A stretch of 64,000 bases of DNA from Pedobacter sp. N36a. Its GTDB lineage: Bacteria > Bacteroidota > Bacteroidia > Sphingobacteriales > Sphingobacteriaceae. The notes beneath the pieces are model-generated. The model did no database searches, had not been told where the DNA came from, and saw only the letters and a program-made list of their open reading frames with translations. The stretch lies in NCBI RefSeq assembly GCF_014472395.1, contig NZ_JACSZW010000001.1, positions 434,001 to 498,000 of the forward strand, given 5' to 3'. Shown in pieces: positions 1 to 9,823 of the stretch (its first letter is position 1; every line of letters starts with the position of its first letter). A program made the position numbers and the translations under genes.

Positions 1-2307
1 TTCTTTAAACACATCTACAATCAGGGAAAGGTTGTTATTTAAGGTCTTCAACTCGAAACCTAAATCCTGCTTGCGCGTTTCTGCCCAGGTTACATCCACT
101 CCATAAGCAGTAATCGCTAAACCGCCAAAGCTATTCTGTCCCGTCTGCCCGAAAGTATAACCAGGAATATTTGTATTGCTGATTTTGGTCAGGTAGAAGA
201 AACGATCTGCTTCATTGTCTACATAATTAGCCGTACCCCCTCCGGATCCTACGATACCATCAGAATAACGGAATTTCACCATCTGGAAAGTATTTTTCAA
301 CTTCTCAAAGAAAGGCTCATTAGAAACCAACCATCCTACACCAAATGCTGGAAATGCACCATAACGTTTACTTGGCGCAAAATTCTCTGAACCATTATAA
401 CCCAGGTTAAACTCTGCAAAATACTTGTTATCATAAGCATACGTAGCACGTGTAGCCACACCCTGTAACCTGTAAGGTATAGAAAGTGTTAAATTACCGG
501 CAAATGGGTTACTGTTGTCATTCTGATTGTAAAGTACCAAACCACTTACGGCATGTTTACCGAAAGTACGGTTGTAATTGATCCCTATTTCAGCATAAAC
601 TTTCTTGTCTCCACTATTTGTATTGGCATAGTTTAAGAAGTCCTGCCCTTGTAATACCAAGCCATATTTATAACCTGAACTTGGGTCGTTAGGGGTATTG
701 TAAGGATCATTAGGGTTAATTCTGTACAAGGATTCTCTTTTTATCCTGTTGATGCGGTTATCGTTTTTAACATCGAATGAGAACATTCCTGTCATAGACA
801 AACCAGGGGTAATCGCTTTTAAATCCTGCGTTAAACGAAGGTTGGAATACAGCTGAGTAGTATATCCAATGCGGTATCCATTTCTGGTGATGTCACCATA
901 AGGGTTACGCTGATCGGCCTGTGGACTAATTCCTGGCAAGCTTCCGTTTGGATATAAGATTGGAAATGAAGTTGGATTGATCAGGAAAGCCTGACTAAAA
1001 ATATCCTGTGCATTAAAGTTACTTGGGAAGTTAGTTTGTGATAACACCCCTTTTACGCCCAGATCCATCTTGGTGGTCCCCGTAATGTCCCAGTTTAAAT
1101 TGGTGCTGACATTAAAACGGTCATAACTTTGGTTGATTTTCTTATTGTCTGCATCACTGGTTTTAAACAATCCGCTTTCACCATAATAACCTAAAGACAC
1201 ATAGTATCTCGCATTGCTCACCCCACCAGATAAATTGGCAGTAGCCGTTCTGTTTTGTCCAAAATCATTATAAATGGCATCAAACCAATTTACATTTGGA
1301 TACAGGATTGGATCTGAACCATTTGCTGTCTTTTGAATCGCATCTAAACTGAAGACAGGATTAAAGGCTCCCGCTGCACCACCTCTCAGGTATTCCGTAT
1401 ATTTTGCCTCGTTAGCCAGGTTCATATAATCGACACCATCAATCAGCTGGGGCTTCCGAGTAAACTTGCTGATCCCCTGATAAAAATCTACAGAGATCTT
1501 TGGTACGCCAGTTTTACCTTGTTTAGTATTGATCAGGATTACCCCGTTTGCACCACGAATACCATATACCGCAGTCGCTGCAGCATCTTTAAGCACAGTA
1601 AAGTTCTCTACATCATAAACACTAATGTCATTCAGGTTTCTACCAGGAACACCATCTATGATAATCAAAGGACTTCTATCGCCAGCCGATTGTGAAGTAA
1701 TACCACGGATAAAAATATCTGAACCTGTAGCTCCAGGTTCTCCGTTTCTGCTCACGTTAATCACACCAGGAATACGTCCAGCCAACATCTGACTTAAGCT
1801 GGATACCGGCTGCTTTAAATCGTCTACACTTACCGACGATTGTGCTCCTACCAGACTTTCTTTCTTCTGTGTACCAAAACCTACAATAGCGATCTCTTTC
1901 AAATCCTCGCCACCTTTTGGTTTCATCTCAATAGTTAAAGCTGTTTGTTTTCCGACAGCAACTTCCTGAGTTTCATAACTTACATAACTGACAATTAAAA
2001 CCGCATTTTCATTCGGTATGCTGATGGTAAAAGCACCATTCACATCTGCAGCAGCAGTAGTGGTGGTTCCTTTAACCCTAATACCAGCACCCGGTAAAGG
2101 CAATCCTTTTTCATCCTTTATAATACCACGGATCGTAATGTCCGCGTTTGGCTTTGCTGTGGTGACAAACGTATCTGCTTTAACTGCAGGCACCGATGCT
2201 GAGGCAGTGCTGCAAGTTCCTGCAGCTACAGAAAAGGCCAGCACCCGAAGGGCAATATCCCTCGATAGCAGCTCTCTTCCAATTAACATTCGTAATTTTT
2301 TTCTCAT
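1..2307 (-). CDS. SusC/RagA TonB-dependent outer membrane transporter (3' end outside window)
   Basis: Outer membrane oligosaccharide importer of the SusC family; the C-terminal beta-barrel part lies beyond the left edge, 769 codons are visible. Translation from the ATG at 2307 gives a signal-type N-terminus (MRKKLRMLIGRELLSRD), a carboxypeptidase-D-regulatory-like domain (about 55-130, TIRGIIKDEKGLPLPGAGI), then the TonB plug with the typical VGFGTQKKESLVGA stretch, the RIPGV and GEPGATGSDIFIRG motifs, and ILINTKQGKTG at the plug/barrel boundary. There is no STN domain, so control by a FecR anti-sigma is not expected. It lies 45 bp downstream of the discoidin-like lipoprotein, probably as one transcript, with SusD expected further left. 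Family assignment is secure; the substrate is unknown. Confidence 0.95.
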   Translation of the reverse strand, partial: MRKKLRMLIGRELLSRDIALRVLAFSVAAGTCSTASASVPAVKADTFVTTAKPNADITIRGIIKDEKGLPLPGAGIRVKGTTTTAAADVNGAFTISIPNENAVLIVSYVSYETQEVAVGKQTALTIEMKPKGGEDLKEIAIVGFGTQKKESLVGAQSSVSVDDLKQPVSSLSQMLAGRIPGVINVSRNGEPGATGSDIFIRGITSQSAGDRSPLIIIDGVPGRNLNDISVYDVENFTVLKDAAATAVYGIRGANGVILINTKQGKTGVPKISVDFYQGISKFTRKPQLIDGVDYMNLANEAKYTEYLRGGAAGAFNPVFSLDAIQKTANGSDPILYPNVNWFDAIYNDFGQNRTATANLSGGVSNARYYVSLGYYGESGLFKTSDADNKKINQSYDRFNVSTNLNWDITGTTKMDLGVKGVLSQTNFPSNFNAQDIFSQAFLINPTSFPILYPNGSLPGISPQADQRNPYGDITRNGYRIGYTTQLYSNLRLTQDLKAITPGLSMTGMFSFDVKNDNRINRIKRESLYRINPNDPYNTPNDPSSGYKYGLVLQGQDFLNYANTNSGDKKVYAEIGINYNRTFGKHAVSGLVLYNQNDNSNPFAGNLTLSIPYRLQGVATRATYAYDNKYFAEFNLGYNGSENFAPSKRYGAFPAFGVGWLVSNEPFFEKLKNTFQMVKFRYSDGIVGSGGGTANYVDNEADRFFYLTKISNTNIPGYTFGQTGQNSFGGLAITAYGVDVTWAETRKQDLGFELKTLNNNLSLIVDVFKE

Positions 2308-2352
2308 AATCAATTTGATTGTATCTAATTTGTTGGTTGGTTTTTGATCTTT

Positions 2353-2916
2353 TTACTGTTGATCTTCGGGAACTTCTATCACTCTCCATTCACCCAGCTG
2401 AAATAAATCGCCAGCGCCAATTGAAGTAATACTAATGCGGTAATACTTGTACGCGTTAAGGTTTTTGAAATTGAAGAATCTGGTTTGTACACGTCCAGCA
2501 AAGGCTTCATCTGTCCTGGTATCCAATACCGTCCAGGTGCTGCCGTCGTTAGATCCGTTAAATGTCCAGTTCTTTGGATCTCTCAAAGGAGCATCCCCTC
2601 CAGAGGTTAGTGAGTAAGAAGCCACTTGCTGAGCTTGAGGAAACTCCAGCTGCATGTAGAAATTAGGCGCATAAGAAAAGATTAAGAATTTCGAATTGAC
2701 ATCGTCATCCACTACTTTCTTCGAGCCTTCCCCGCTATCAATCCCATCTCTGTTTTCTATGTTTACACTCAGCTTACCTTTTGAGGTCACATCTACCTTC
2801 GCCTTCCAGGTAAATAGTTCGGTTTTTGGATAGTCCTGCTTTTCACAGCTGGAACATAATGCGGCAACTAGGAAAAGCACTGGTGCTGCCTTCCTGGGCA
2901 ATTTTAATAGGTCCAT
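2353..2916 (-). CDS. Discoidin (F5/8 type C)-like lipoprotein
   Basis: 187-residue exported lipoprotein: a hydrophobic N-terminus ending in LCSSC (lipidation probably at C24), then one compact beta-rich domain. The segment YSLTSGGDAPLRDPKNW, followed by GSNDGSTWTVLD and YKYYRISITS, is the signature core of F5/8-type-C (discoidin) galactose-binding domains, which bind glycans. It is the first gene before SusC on the same strand, so it is best read as a surface glycan-binding accessory of that transporter. Starting a SusC operon with a small discoidin lipoprotein is unusual but not unique. Lipoprotein status is read directly from the sequence; glycan binding is inferred from the fold. Confidence 0.8.
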   Translation of the reverse strand: MDLLKLPRKAAPVLFLVAALCSSCEKQDYPKTELFTWKAKVDVTSKGKLSVNIENRDGIDSGEGSKKVVDDDVNSKFLIFSYAPNFYMQLEFPQAQQVASYSLTSGGDAPLRDPKNWTFNGSNDGSTWTVLDTRTDEAFAGRVQTRFFNFKNLNAYKYYRISITSIGAGDLFQLGEWRVIEVPEDQQ

Positions 2917-3139
2917 ACAAATTTGGTTAATTAGTTCTTAGTTTGTTATTAAATTGGTCATTAATTGCTTCATTTTCTTCTCCTAGATACTGTTAAAAGG
3001 TTTTAGGAAAATCTTTAAATAAAAACATTTCAATAAAAATAGGCTTTGCCACATCTTGAAGTTGTTAAGGAAAACTTAATGAAATGTTAATGTTGATTTT
3101 AAAACAATTTGTTGTGATAAAACGATTATTTTAGCGTCA

Positions 3140-4585
3140 ATGACCCTTAACAAAATACAAGCATCCCCTGGAACTCACAAGATAATTGCGCTGATTAGCC
3201 TCGTCATCCTTTCCTATCTACAATTCAATCTGATTTATACGACCTATAAATTAAAAGACAAACAGTATATCTTAAAGGAAAGTAGGAGCATTGAGAATAG
3301 CTATAAAGAAGTTGTTCGTAATGACAAGTTGTATCCTGGAGGACAGAAGATTGTAGATTCCATTATTTATAGGAATATGGAGGCGATGGAAGATACTTAT
3401 GACCATGATCCTGCTGCTTTTACAAGACTTAAAGAGCGGGTTTGCGACAGTATCGTCCGGCACCTCCGTTTAAACAGCAATATGGATAGTGTCTTTACAG
3501 CGATGCTGAAAAAGGATGACCTGGACCGGGATTTAAAATATCTATTGGTCATGAACGACCTCGCCATTACCTTTAATGGTGTCAAGTACATTTCCTTGTA
3601 CAAACCAGAAAAAGAAAAGCTGGCTTATCTGGATCCAAACATTCAAAATAAGTATGGAATTGCCATAGATGGTAACCTTAAAAATCCTACAAACCAAAAT
3701 CATACCGCAGGCTTAATGGTCAGTTCTCCAACACCAAGAAGCTATTACATGGGCTTTGCGATCCATGTAGATTACGACAATAGGAAAATGATCATCCTGA
3801 AATCGATGTCCTTCACCCTATTGCTCTCCATCTCCTTTATTTTACTCGTCATCAGTATCTACTACTTTACGTTTAGAAATTGGTTGAGACAAAAGAAACT
3901 GGCAGATATGAAGACTGATTTTCTAAATAGCATTACTCATGAATTTAATACGCCTATCGCTACGATTTTAGTCGCCAACTCCAGTATCCAGAATAAGGAA
4001 ATTATCGCTGACCCAGCCAAAGTCTATTCCCTTACAGAAGTCATTAAAAGGCAAACTCAGCGGCTTCAAACGCTAGTTAACCAAGCGCTAGACATTAGCC
4101 AGATGAATAAGAATGAGGTAGAGAAAGAGCTGTACAACATGGCTTCTCTTTTAGAAGAGCTCATCAACGACTATAAACTTAAAATCACCGAAAATGTAAA
4201 CATCAGCTATAACTTTGAAGGTATTCATGCTTTGGTATTATTGAATCGATTTTTACTGACGACCATGCTTTATAATATTTTCGACAATGCCCTGAAATAT
4301 AACACCAAAGACCCTAAAGAAATTAAGCTGGAACTGATACCCCATGGCCAAAATTTAACACTATGCATCAGAGATAATGGAGTAGGTATGAATAGAAAAC
4401 TCATCAAATCCATATTCGACAAATTTTACCGTGGTAAAAATGGACTGAAGACCCGTGGATTAGGTTTAGGTCTATTCTATGTGAAACAAACCGTAGCAGC
4501 GCACAACTGGGAATTAAATTTAAGCAGTGAGCCAGATCAGCACAGTACCTTTTGTATTACCATGCCCATAGAAAAAGAGAAATAA
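3140..4585 (+). CDS. Sensor histidine kinase (two-TM)
   Basis: Membrane sensor kinase of 481 residues. One TM segment lies near residues 15-32 and another near 222-245, bracketing an extracytoplasmic sensor region of about 190 residues without a recognisable domain. The HisKA box is SITHEFNTPIATI, with H267 as the phospho-acceptor; HEFNTPI replaces the usual HELRTPL but is common in this phylum. HATPase motifs follow: N box NIFDNALKY, G1 DNGVGM, G2 GLGLGLFYV. Its 3' end is 5 bp from the end of the response regulator encoded on the opposite strand, which is the obvious partner. It diverges from the discoidin/SusC operon across 223 bp, so it may control that operon (inference). Confidence 0.93.
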   Translation: MTLNKIQASPGTHKIIALISLVILSYLQFNLIYTTYKLKDKQYILKESRSIENSYKEVVRNDKLYPGGQKIVDSIIYRNMEAMEDTYDHDPAAFTRLKERVCDSIVRHLRLNSNMDSVFTAMLKKDDLDRDLKYLLVMNDLAITFNGVKYISLYKPEKEKLAYLDPNIQNKYGIAIDGNLKNPTNQNHTAGLMVSSPTPRSYYMGFAIHVDYDNRKMIILKSMSFTLLLSISFILLVISIYYFTFRNWLRQKKLADMKTDFLNSITHEFNTPIATILVANSSIQNKEIIADPAKVYSLTEVIKRQTQRLQTLVNQALDISQMNKNEVEKELYNMASLLEELINDYKLKITENVNISYNFEGIHALVLLNRFLLTTMLYNIFDNALKYNTKDPKEIKLELIPHGQNLTLCIRDNGVGMNRKLIKSIFDKFYRGKNGLKTRGLGLGLFYVKQTVAAHNWELNLSSEPDQHSTFCITMPIEKEK

Positions 4586-4590
4586 CCGCT

Positions 4591-5313
4591 TTACTTTTTG
4601 GAGAGTTCAGCAATACTGAATATATAACCCACACCATATACGTTCTGGATACTCACCTCCGAAGAATGATTTAAAGCCTTACGTAACCTGGAAATGAATA
4701 CATCCAGACTTCTACCCAGAAAATAATCATTCTCGCCCCAGAGTTCCAGCAGAATATCCGCCCTCTTTAAAATGCGGTTCTGATGTAAAAACATATATTC
4801 TAGCAGCTGGGCTTCGCGTAGGGTTAATGAAATCACGGAATGGTTAGGTAAAAATAACTTTAACAAATCCTTTTTAAAAGTTAAATCTCCAATAGCCAGC
4901 TCAGTTTCATTTATAGTTGACACCAGCGCTTCAGTCAGCTCAAGCGGCTCATTCCTTTTTAAGATGTTTTTGATCCTGAGCACCAGCTCATCAATATCAA
5001 AAGGCTTTACAATGTAATCGTCAGCACCAATTTTTAAACCTCGGAGCCTGTCATTCTTTTCATTTCTCGCCGTAACAAAAATAAAACTCTGATGCTTATT
5101 CAGTGATTTAATCTTTTCTACCAATTCAAAACCATCATAATCTGCCAGTTGAATATCAAGGATCAATATATGAAATTTTGTGGTTTGGTAGATATTCAGC
5201 GCATCTTGGGCATTTAAACACCAGGTCACTTGAAATCCTACCAGCTCCAAATACTGCTTCACCACATTACCAAGATCCCTTTCATCTTCTACAAAAAGTA
5301 CATGTTTTTTCAT
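4591..5313 (-). CDS. OmpR-family response regulator
   Basis: 240-residue DNA-binding response regulator. Receiver domain residues 3-118 have the acidic pair E9/D10, phospho-acceptor D53 (ILILDIQL), T82 (FVTARN) and K104 (IVKPF). A winged-helix Trans_reg_C domain covers about 140-235, with SLTLREAQLLEYM and the RSLDVFISRLRKAL recognition region. It resembles the RprY-like regulators of Bacteroidota. It is encoded convergently with the kinase at 3140-4585, leaving 5 bp between stop codons, so the two genes cannot share a promoter and must be co-regulated some other way. Targets are unknown; the neighbouring SusC operon is a candidate. Confidence 0.94.
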   Translation of the reverse strand: MKKHVLFVEDERDLGNVVKQYLELVGFQVTWCLNAQDALNIYQTTKFHILILDIQLADYDGFELVEKIKSLNKHQSFIFVTARNEKNDRLRGLKIGADDYIVKPFDIDELVLRIKNILKRNEPLELTEALVSTINETELAIGDLTFKKDLLKLFLPNHSVISLTLREAQLLEYMFLHQNRILKRADILLELWGENDYFLGRSLDVFISRLRKALNHSSEVSIQNVYGVGYIFSIAELSKK

Positions 5314-5792
5314 TGCTTCATAAGAATAAGATTAATTGACTCCAGCTCACAGCTGAACTGCCCCGAAGTAAACATATTCAAAAAAACAATTCAATCACAG
5401 TCGGTATAGATAAATTTTACACGAGTATTAGGACATATTGAGAAAACTATTTCGTTTTAGCATTCAAAACCAATCCCTAAAACGATTTTTAGTCCTTTTT
5501 GGAAGCTCAAATTTCGAGGTTAAAATTTCAACATTTTATTTCATGACTTCAACATTTTGTCTCAAAGTTTTCCATACCTGGGTTCCATATCCTGGGATTG
5601 CTTATAGTAATAAAGCCCTTAATAAACCAGAGTTCCATGCCTGGTATCAATTTCCGGAACTATTAAAAATTATAAGCAATTTTATGGGTTTAAGAAAGAA
5701 AATGAATTACGTCCTGCAATAATTTACAAGATGAGCAGCATTTGATTTTAAACTGTACTTTAGATATAAACTAACGCCTTAAATCATTTGAA
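5314..5792. other. Intergenic region with short direct repeats
   Basis: 479 bp with no credible gene. A TTG-initiated reading frame (5438-5722) lacks a family signature and is probably not coding. The stretch holds two copies of a motif related to TTTCARCATTTTGTCTCAA (5526-5544 degenerate, 5549-5566), which recurs at 6581-6599. It also holds three copies of a TTCCATRCCTGG-like direct repeat (5570-5582, 5583-5596, 5633-5644). The promoter of the response regulator and that of the CPBP protease must both lie here. Confidence 0.5.
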
Positions 5793-6458
5793 ATGAATAT
5801 CCTACAAACATGGAAAGATTTCTTTGATTTTCTTTTAGCACCTGCGCTCGACAATACGGAACGCCGCCTGCTTCAAAAATCACTCATCGCCCTGTACATC
5901 TTTATCCTTAAAGTAATTCTGGTGATCGCCATGGGACTGCTGCTGCTGCTTTTATTCGGGAATCCAGATCCCAAAATACTAAATCACACCTTAATCCATA
6001 CATCTATTTTTGTTGCTCTTTTTGCTGGTGTATTTGAAGAAATCGTTTATCGCTTATCACTGACTAAATTCAATCCCTGGTATCTTTCCATCTCCCTGAC
6101 CGGCTTCCTGTTCATCCTCATCAAAAAGCTTTATTTCAGGAATATGCTGCTGGAAAGCGAAGGCCTGCTCCTTTCCGCCTTGATCGCCCTCGCCGCTTCT
6201 CCCATATTTTATTTAACAACAAAAAAATTCAGTGCTCCGCTTGAACGTTTCTTGCAGAAACATTTTGGAATTGTTTTCTACATCAGTGCTTTCCTATTTG
6301 CAATTTCTCATTTCTTTAACGCTAAAGAACTGGAGCTAACCAATTTAAAATCAAACATCAGCCACCTGCTTAGCGCATTCATCCTGGGCTATGTGCGCAT
6401 CAGGTCGGGGATAATAGCTGCAATTCTACTTCATATCATCTGGGATTTAATACTCTGA
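5793..6458 (+). CDS. CPBP-family intramembrane glutamic endopeptidase
   Basis: 221-residue polytopic membrane protein with six or more hydrophobic segments. Motif 1 is the EExxxR signature in VFEEIVYR (about residues 80-87); motif 2 supplies the histidine in FAISHFFN (about 173); the C-terminus HLLSAFILGYVRIRSGIIAAILLHIIWD matches the third and fourth conserved helices. These are the catalytic hallmarks of CPBP/ABI proteases (type II CAAX prenyl endopeptidase relatives). The function in this organism cannot be deduced; bacterial members serve in peptide maturation, immunity or membrane protein processing. It stands alone between two regulatory systems. Confidence 0.88.
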   Translation: MNILQTWKDFFDFLLAPALDNTERRLLQKSLIALYIFILKVILVIAMGLLLLLLFGNPDPKILNHTLIHTSIFVALFAGVFEEIVYRLSLTKFNPWYLSISLTGFLFILIKKLYFRNMLLESEGLLLSALIALAASPIFYLTTKKFSAPLERFLQKHFGIVFYISAFLFAISHFFNAKELELTNLKSNISHLLSAFILGYVRIRSGIIAAILLHIIWDLIL

Positions 6459-6625
6459 ACATTTACACCACTCCCTTTATGGCTTTCTCTTTCCTTAGCT
6501 GGATTAGAGAATAGCCATCCGACACAATAGCCAACAGCGCTAAATCCTTTTCCCAATCCCATAGCCAGTTTTAATCAAAATTTCAGCATTTTGTCTCAAT
6601 CTCTAGTACATCCTAAAAGCAATGC

Positions 6626-6633
6626 TATATTTG
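6626..6633 (+). promoter_or_regulatory. Candidate -7 element of the HTCS sensor promoter
   Basis: TATATTTG matches the Bacteroidota -7 consensus TAnnTTTG exactly and lies 19 bp before the TTG start at 6653. No good -33 TTTG element is seen at the right distance. The repeat motif at 6581-6599 lies just upstream and could be an operator. Confidence 0.4.
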
Positions 6634-6652
6634 ATGAACGAGCCAAACTACA

Positions 6653-9600
6653 TTGAGAATAACCACCTTCATTTTTTTGCTGCTATTCGCGAAAATATTA
6701 AACGCGCAACCCTATTATTTTAAACACTATCAGGTAGAAAACGGACTGTCCAACAACAGTGTATTTGCCGGTGTTCAAGATGATAAAGGATTCATGTGGT
6801 TTGGAACAAAGGATGGCTTAAATAGATTCGACGGCTATTCCTTCAAAACCTATCGCCATGAGCCTGCCGACCCAACCAGCCTGGGAAACGATAAAATTTA
6901 CTCCTTATTCAGTGATAAAACTTTAGGCCTCTGGGTAGGTACTGATCTTGGTCTGTATAAGTACAACCCGGAGAAGGAAACCTTCAGCGCAATAAAGGAA
7001 ACCCTGCATATCGGCATCCGCAGCATACATAGCGACAATAAAGGCTACCTATGGTTACTTTCCAACAGCAAAGTTTATCGCTATAATCCAGCGAAAAAAG
7101 AGTTTTCAGCCATCAAGGTGGACGACTCTTTTGAGGTCGGTTCTATTTATTGCCGCTCCAACGGAGAGGTCCTCATCACGAGTCCTGATGGCAAAATTGG
7201 CCTATATGATACCCAGCGCAATTCTTTTAAAACCCAGTACCAAATGAATAAAAAGGGTGCTGTGAATATTGGATGGATTCCAGTATTTACAGAGACCAAA
7301 GACCATCAGCTACTGCTGGGCTCCAGCAGCCAGGGAATCAAGTTGTTCAACCCCAAAACCAATGAGCTAAAAGATATCATTACCCAGAATAAAGACAAAA
7401 CAAACATTTATGTCAGGGATATGCAGGCCAGAAATGATGATGAGTTTTGGATCGGTACCGAATCCGGATTATACATTTATAACCATCAAAACGGCAGCAT
7501 TACCCACCAGCAAAAAAAATACAGCAATCTCTATACGATTTCAGACAATGCCATTTACTCGGTCTGCAAAGACAGAGATGGAGGCATGTGGGTGGGCACC
7601 TATTTTGGCGGAACAAATTACTACGCCCCTTCTTCCTCCATCTTCAGCAAATACTTCCCGGAGCAGCAGGCCAACGCCATTAGTGGCAGCGATGTACGCG
7701 AAATTTGCAAGGATAAAAACGGCAATTTCTGGATTGGTACTGAAGATGCTGGTTTAAATAAACTGGATCCAAAAACAGGCCGCTTTACCTCCTATTTTCC
7801 TACGGGAAATAAGGAGACCATTGCCCATTCCAATATTCATGGTTTGCTGCCGGATGGCGATAAACTATGGATCGGCACCTTTGAGCAAGGCCTGGATGTG
7901 ATGAACATCAATACCGGCCTGGTGGTCAAACACTATGAAGCAGGAAAAAACAGTTCCCTGCGATCCAGTTTCGTATTGAGCCTGTTTAAAACCAAAACAG
8001 GAGATATCCTGCTGGCCACTACCGTAGGGCTCTATAAATATAACCGTAAAAAAGATGATTTTGATGCCATCCCTGACATCCCATTTTATTTCTTCAACAA
8101 TATAATAGAAGACAGTGAGGGTTATATATGGGCTGGAACCTATGATAAAGGACTGCTTCGTTTCAGATTAGGCGAAAAAGGCTATACCAATTTCAAACAC
8201 GAACAGGACGATAAAAACAGCCTGAGCAACAACACCATCAACGGAATATTCGAGGACAGTCAAAAGAACATCTGGATAGTGACAGATGGTGGGGGCTTAT
8301 CCTTGCTGGATAAAAAAAAATCAACCTTCAAATCTTACCAGACCAACCATGGACTCCCAAGTAATTTCCTCTTCAGAATTCAGGAAGATCAGCACCATAA
8401 ATTGTGGATCAGCAGTACCCGCGGATTATTTCGCTTTGATCCCCAGACCGCAGAAGTAAAGATATACACCAAGGCCGATGGCCTGCTCACAGATCAGTTT
8501 AATTACAACTCTTCTTTCAAAGATGCAGATGGCAGAATGTATTTTGGCAGCCTAAAAGGCATGGTGAGTTTCTTACCGGAACACCTGAATACGACCGCCA
8601 AAACAGCCCCGGTTTTTCTAACCGGATTCCAGATCGACAATACAGATAGTACTGACCCAGAACTAGATAAGATCCTAACTAAATCTGTTACTTACACCAA
8701 TGAGATTACCCTGAAGCACAACCAATCCTCCTTTAGCATAGACTTTGCCGCACTCAGCTACGCCTCTCCTGTTACCACAGAATACGCCTACAAGATGACT
8801 GGCCTATACAATAGCTGGGAATACTTAAAAACCAATAGAAAGGTATACTTCACAAAGCTAGCCCCGGGAACCTATATATTTGAAGCCAAGGCCATGATTA
8901 AGGGCAGTAAGGAATGGAGTAATAACAACGTTAAATTACGCATTATTGTATTACTCCCATTCTGGAAAACCTCATTGGCCTATGTCCTGTATTCAATTTT
9001 ATTCCTGGGCTTGCTCAGCGCCATCATCCTGGAGTATCATAAGAGAACGGACCTTAAAAACAAAAGACGGATGAAGCTTTTTGAACATCAAAAAGAAAAG
9101 GAAATCTACCAGGCCAAAATAGAATTTTTCACCAATGTAGCGCATGAAATCCGAACCCCACTCACCTTGATCAAAGGGCCAATGGAAAAGATCATGAAAC
9201 TTTCAAAAGAGATACCCGCCATTGAAAAGAATTTGAAAACCATGAACCGAAATACAGACCGCCTACTGGAACTCACCAATCAGCTGCTGGACTTCAGAAA
9301 AACCGAGGTTCAGGGCTATTCTTTAAACTTTGTAAAAGTCGACATCTCCACACTTATCGAAGACATCAAGCTGCAGTTTCAGGATGCTGCTGAAAGTAAA
9401 AAGATCAGCTTTGAAACCCAACTCCCCTCCCCTCATTTTTTTGCTTATGTGGATACTGAAGCATTGTACAAAATCATGAGTAACTTAGTAGATAATGCCT
9501 TAAAATATGGTAAATCGAAAGTGAAAATCGTACTTAGCATAAACCCGGAACAAGATCAGTTCAGTATTCGGGTATTTAGTGATGGACCAAAGATTGCCCC

Positions 9601-9823
9601 GGAAATAAAGAATAAAATCTTTGAACCTTTTTTCAGGGCCAGAGAAACAGAAATGCAAAGAGGAACTGGTATCGGACTTTCCATATCAAGATCGCTCGCA
9701 GAGCTCCATCAAGGCTCGCTATGCCTGGAGGAAAGTGGCCCGGAGGGCAATGTATTTGTAATCGTACTCCCCATTCATCAGGCAATGGGATTTAACTTAG
9801 ACGGAAAATGGAAAAAGAGATAA
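6653..9823 (+). CDS. HTCS-type sensor kinase (periplasmic propeller + kinase half)
   Basis: 1056-residue sensor equivalent to the first three quarters of a hybrid two-component system (HTCS). It starts at TTG 6653, which gives the signal peptide MRITTFIFLLLFAKILNAQ; the upstream ATG at 6634 is out of frame. Residues 20 to about 680 contain many Reg_prop-type repeats (GFMWFGTKDGLNRFDG, NIWIVTDGGGLSLLD), making two beta-propellers, followed by a Y_Y_Y domain (about 690-760), one TM near 775-795, HisKA with H831 (TNVAHEIRTPLTL) and HATPase (NLVDNALKYG, RGTGIGLSISRSLA). The family senses released oligosaccharides in the periplasm. The receiver and AraC domains, usually on the same polypeptide, are in the next gene, which overlaps by 16 bp. 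It converges on the GH92 operon and is its likely regulator. Confidence 0.93.
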   Translation: MRITTFIFLLLFAKILNAQPYYFKHYQVENGLSNNSVFAGVQDDKGFMWFGTKDGLNRFDGYSFKTYRHEPADPTSLGNDKIYSLFSDKTLGLWVGTDLGLYKYNPEKETFSAIKETLHIGIRSIHSDNKGYLWLLSNSKVYRYNPAKKEFSAIKVDDSFEVGSIYCRSNGEVLITSPDGKIGLYDTQRNSFKTQYQMNKKGAVNIGWIPVFTETKDHQLLLGSSSQGIKLFNPKTNELKDIITQNKDKTNIYVRDMQARNDDEFWIGTESGLYIYNHQNGSITHQQKKYSNLYTISDNAIYSVCKDRDGGMWVGTYFGGTNYYAPSSSIFSKYFPEQQANAISGSDVREICKDKNGNFWIGTEDAGLNKLDPKTGRFTSYFPTGNKETIAHSNIHGLLPDGDKLWIGTFEQGLDVMNINTGLVVKHYEAGKNSSLRSSFVLSLFKTKTGDILLATTVGLYKYNRKKDDFDAIPDIPFYFFNNIIEDSEGYIWAGTYDKGLLRFRLGEKGYTNFKHEQDDKNSLSNNTINGIFEDSQKNIWIVTDGGGLSLLDKKKSTFKSYQTNHGLPSNFLFRIQEDQHHKLWISSTRGLFRFDPQTAEVKIYTKADGLLTDQFNYNSSFKDADGRMYFGSLKGMVSFLPEHLNTTAKTAPVFLTGFQIDNTDSTDPELDKILTKSVTYTNEITLKHNQSSFSIDFAALSYASPVTTEYAYKMTGLYNSWEYLKTNRKVYFTKLAPGTYIFEAKAMIKGSKEWSNNNVKLRIIVLLPFWKTSLAYVLYSILFLGLLSAIILEYHKRTDLKNKRRMKLFEHQKEKEIYQAKIEFFTNVAHEIRTPLTLIKGPMEKIMKLSKEIPAIEKNLKTMNRNTDRLLELTNQLLDFRKTEVQGYSLNFVKVDISTLIEDIKLQFQDAAESKKISFETQLPSPHFFAYVDTEALYKIMSNLVDNALKYGKSKVKIVLSINPEQDQFSIRVFSDGPKIAPEIKNKIFEPFFRARETEMQRGTGIGLSISRSLAELHQGSLCLEESGPEGNVFVIVLPIHQAMGFNLDGKWKKR

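Noticed and set aside
5438..5722. 94-codon frame before the CPBP gene
   Set aside because: TTG start, no family-like sequence, and it runs through two sets of short direct repeats; composition looks non-coding.
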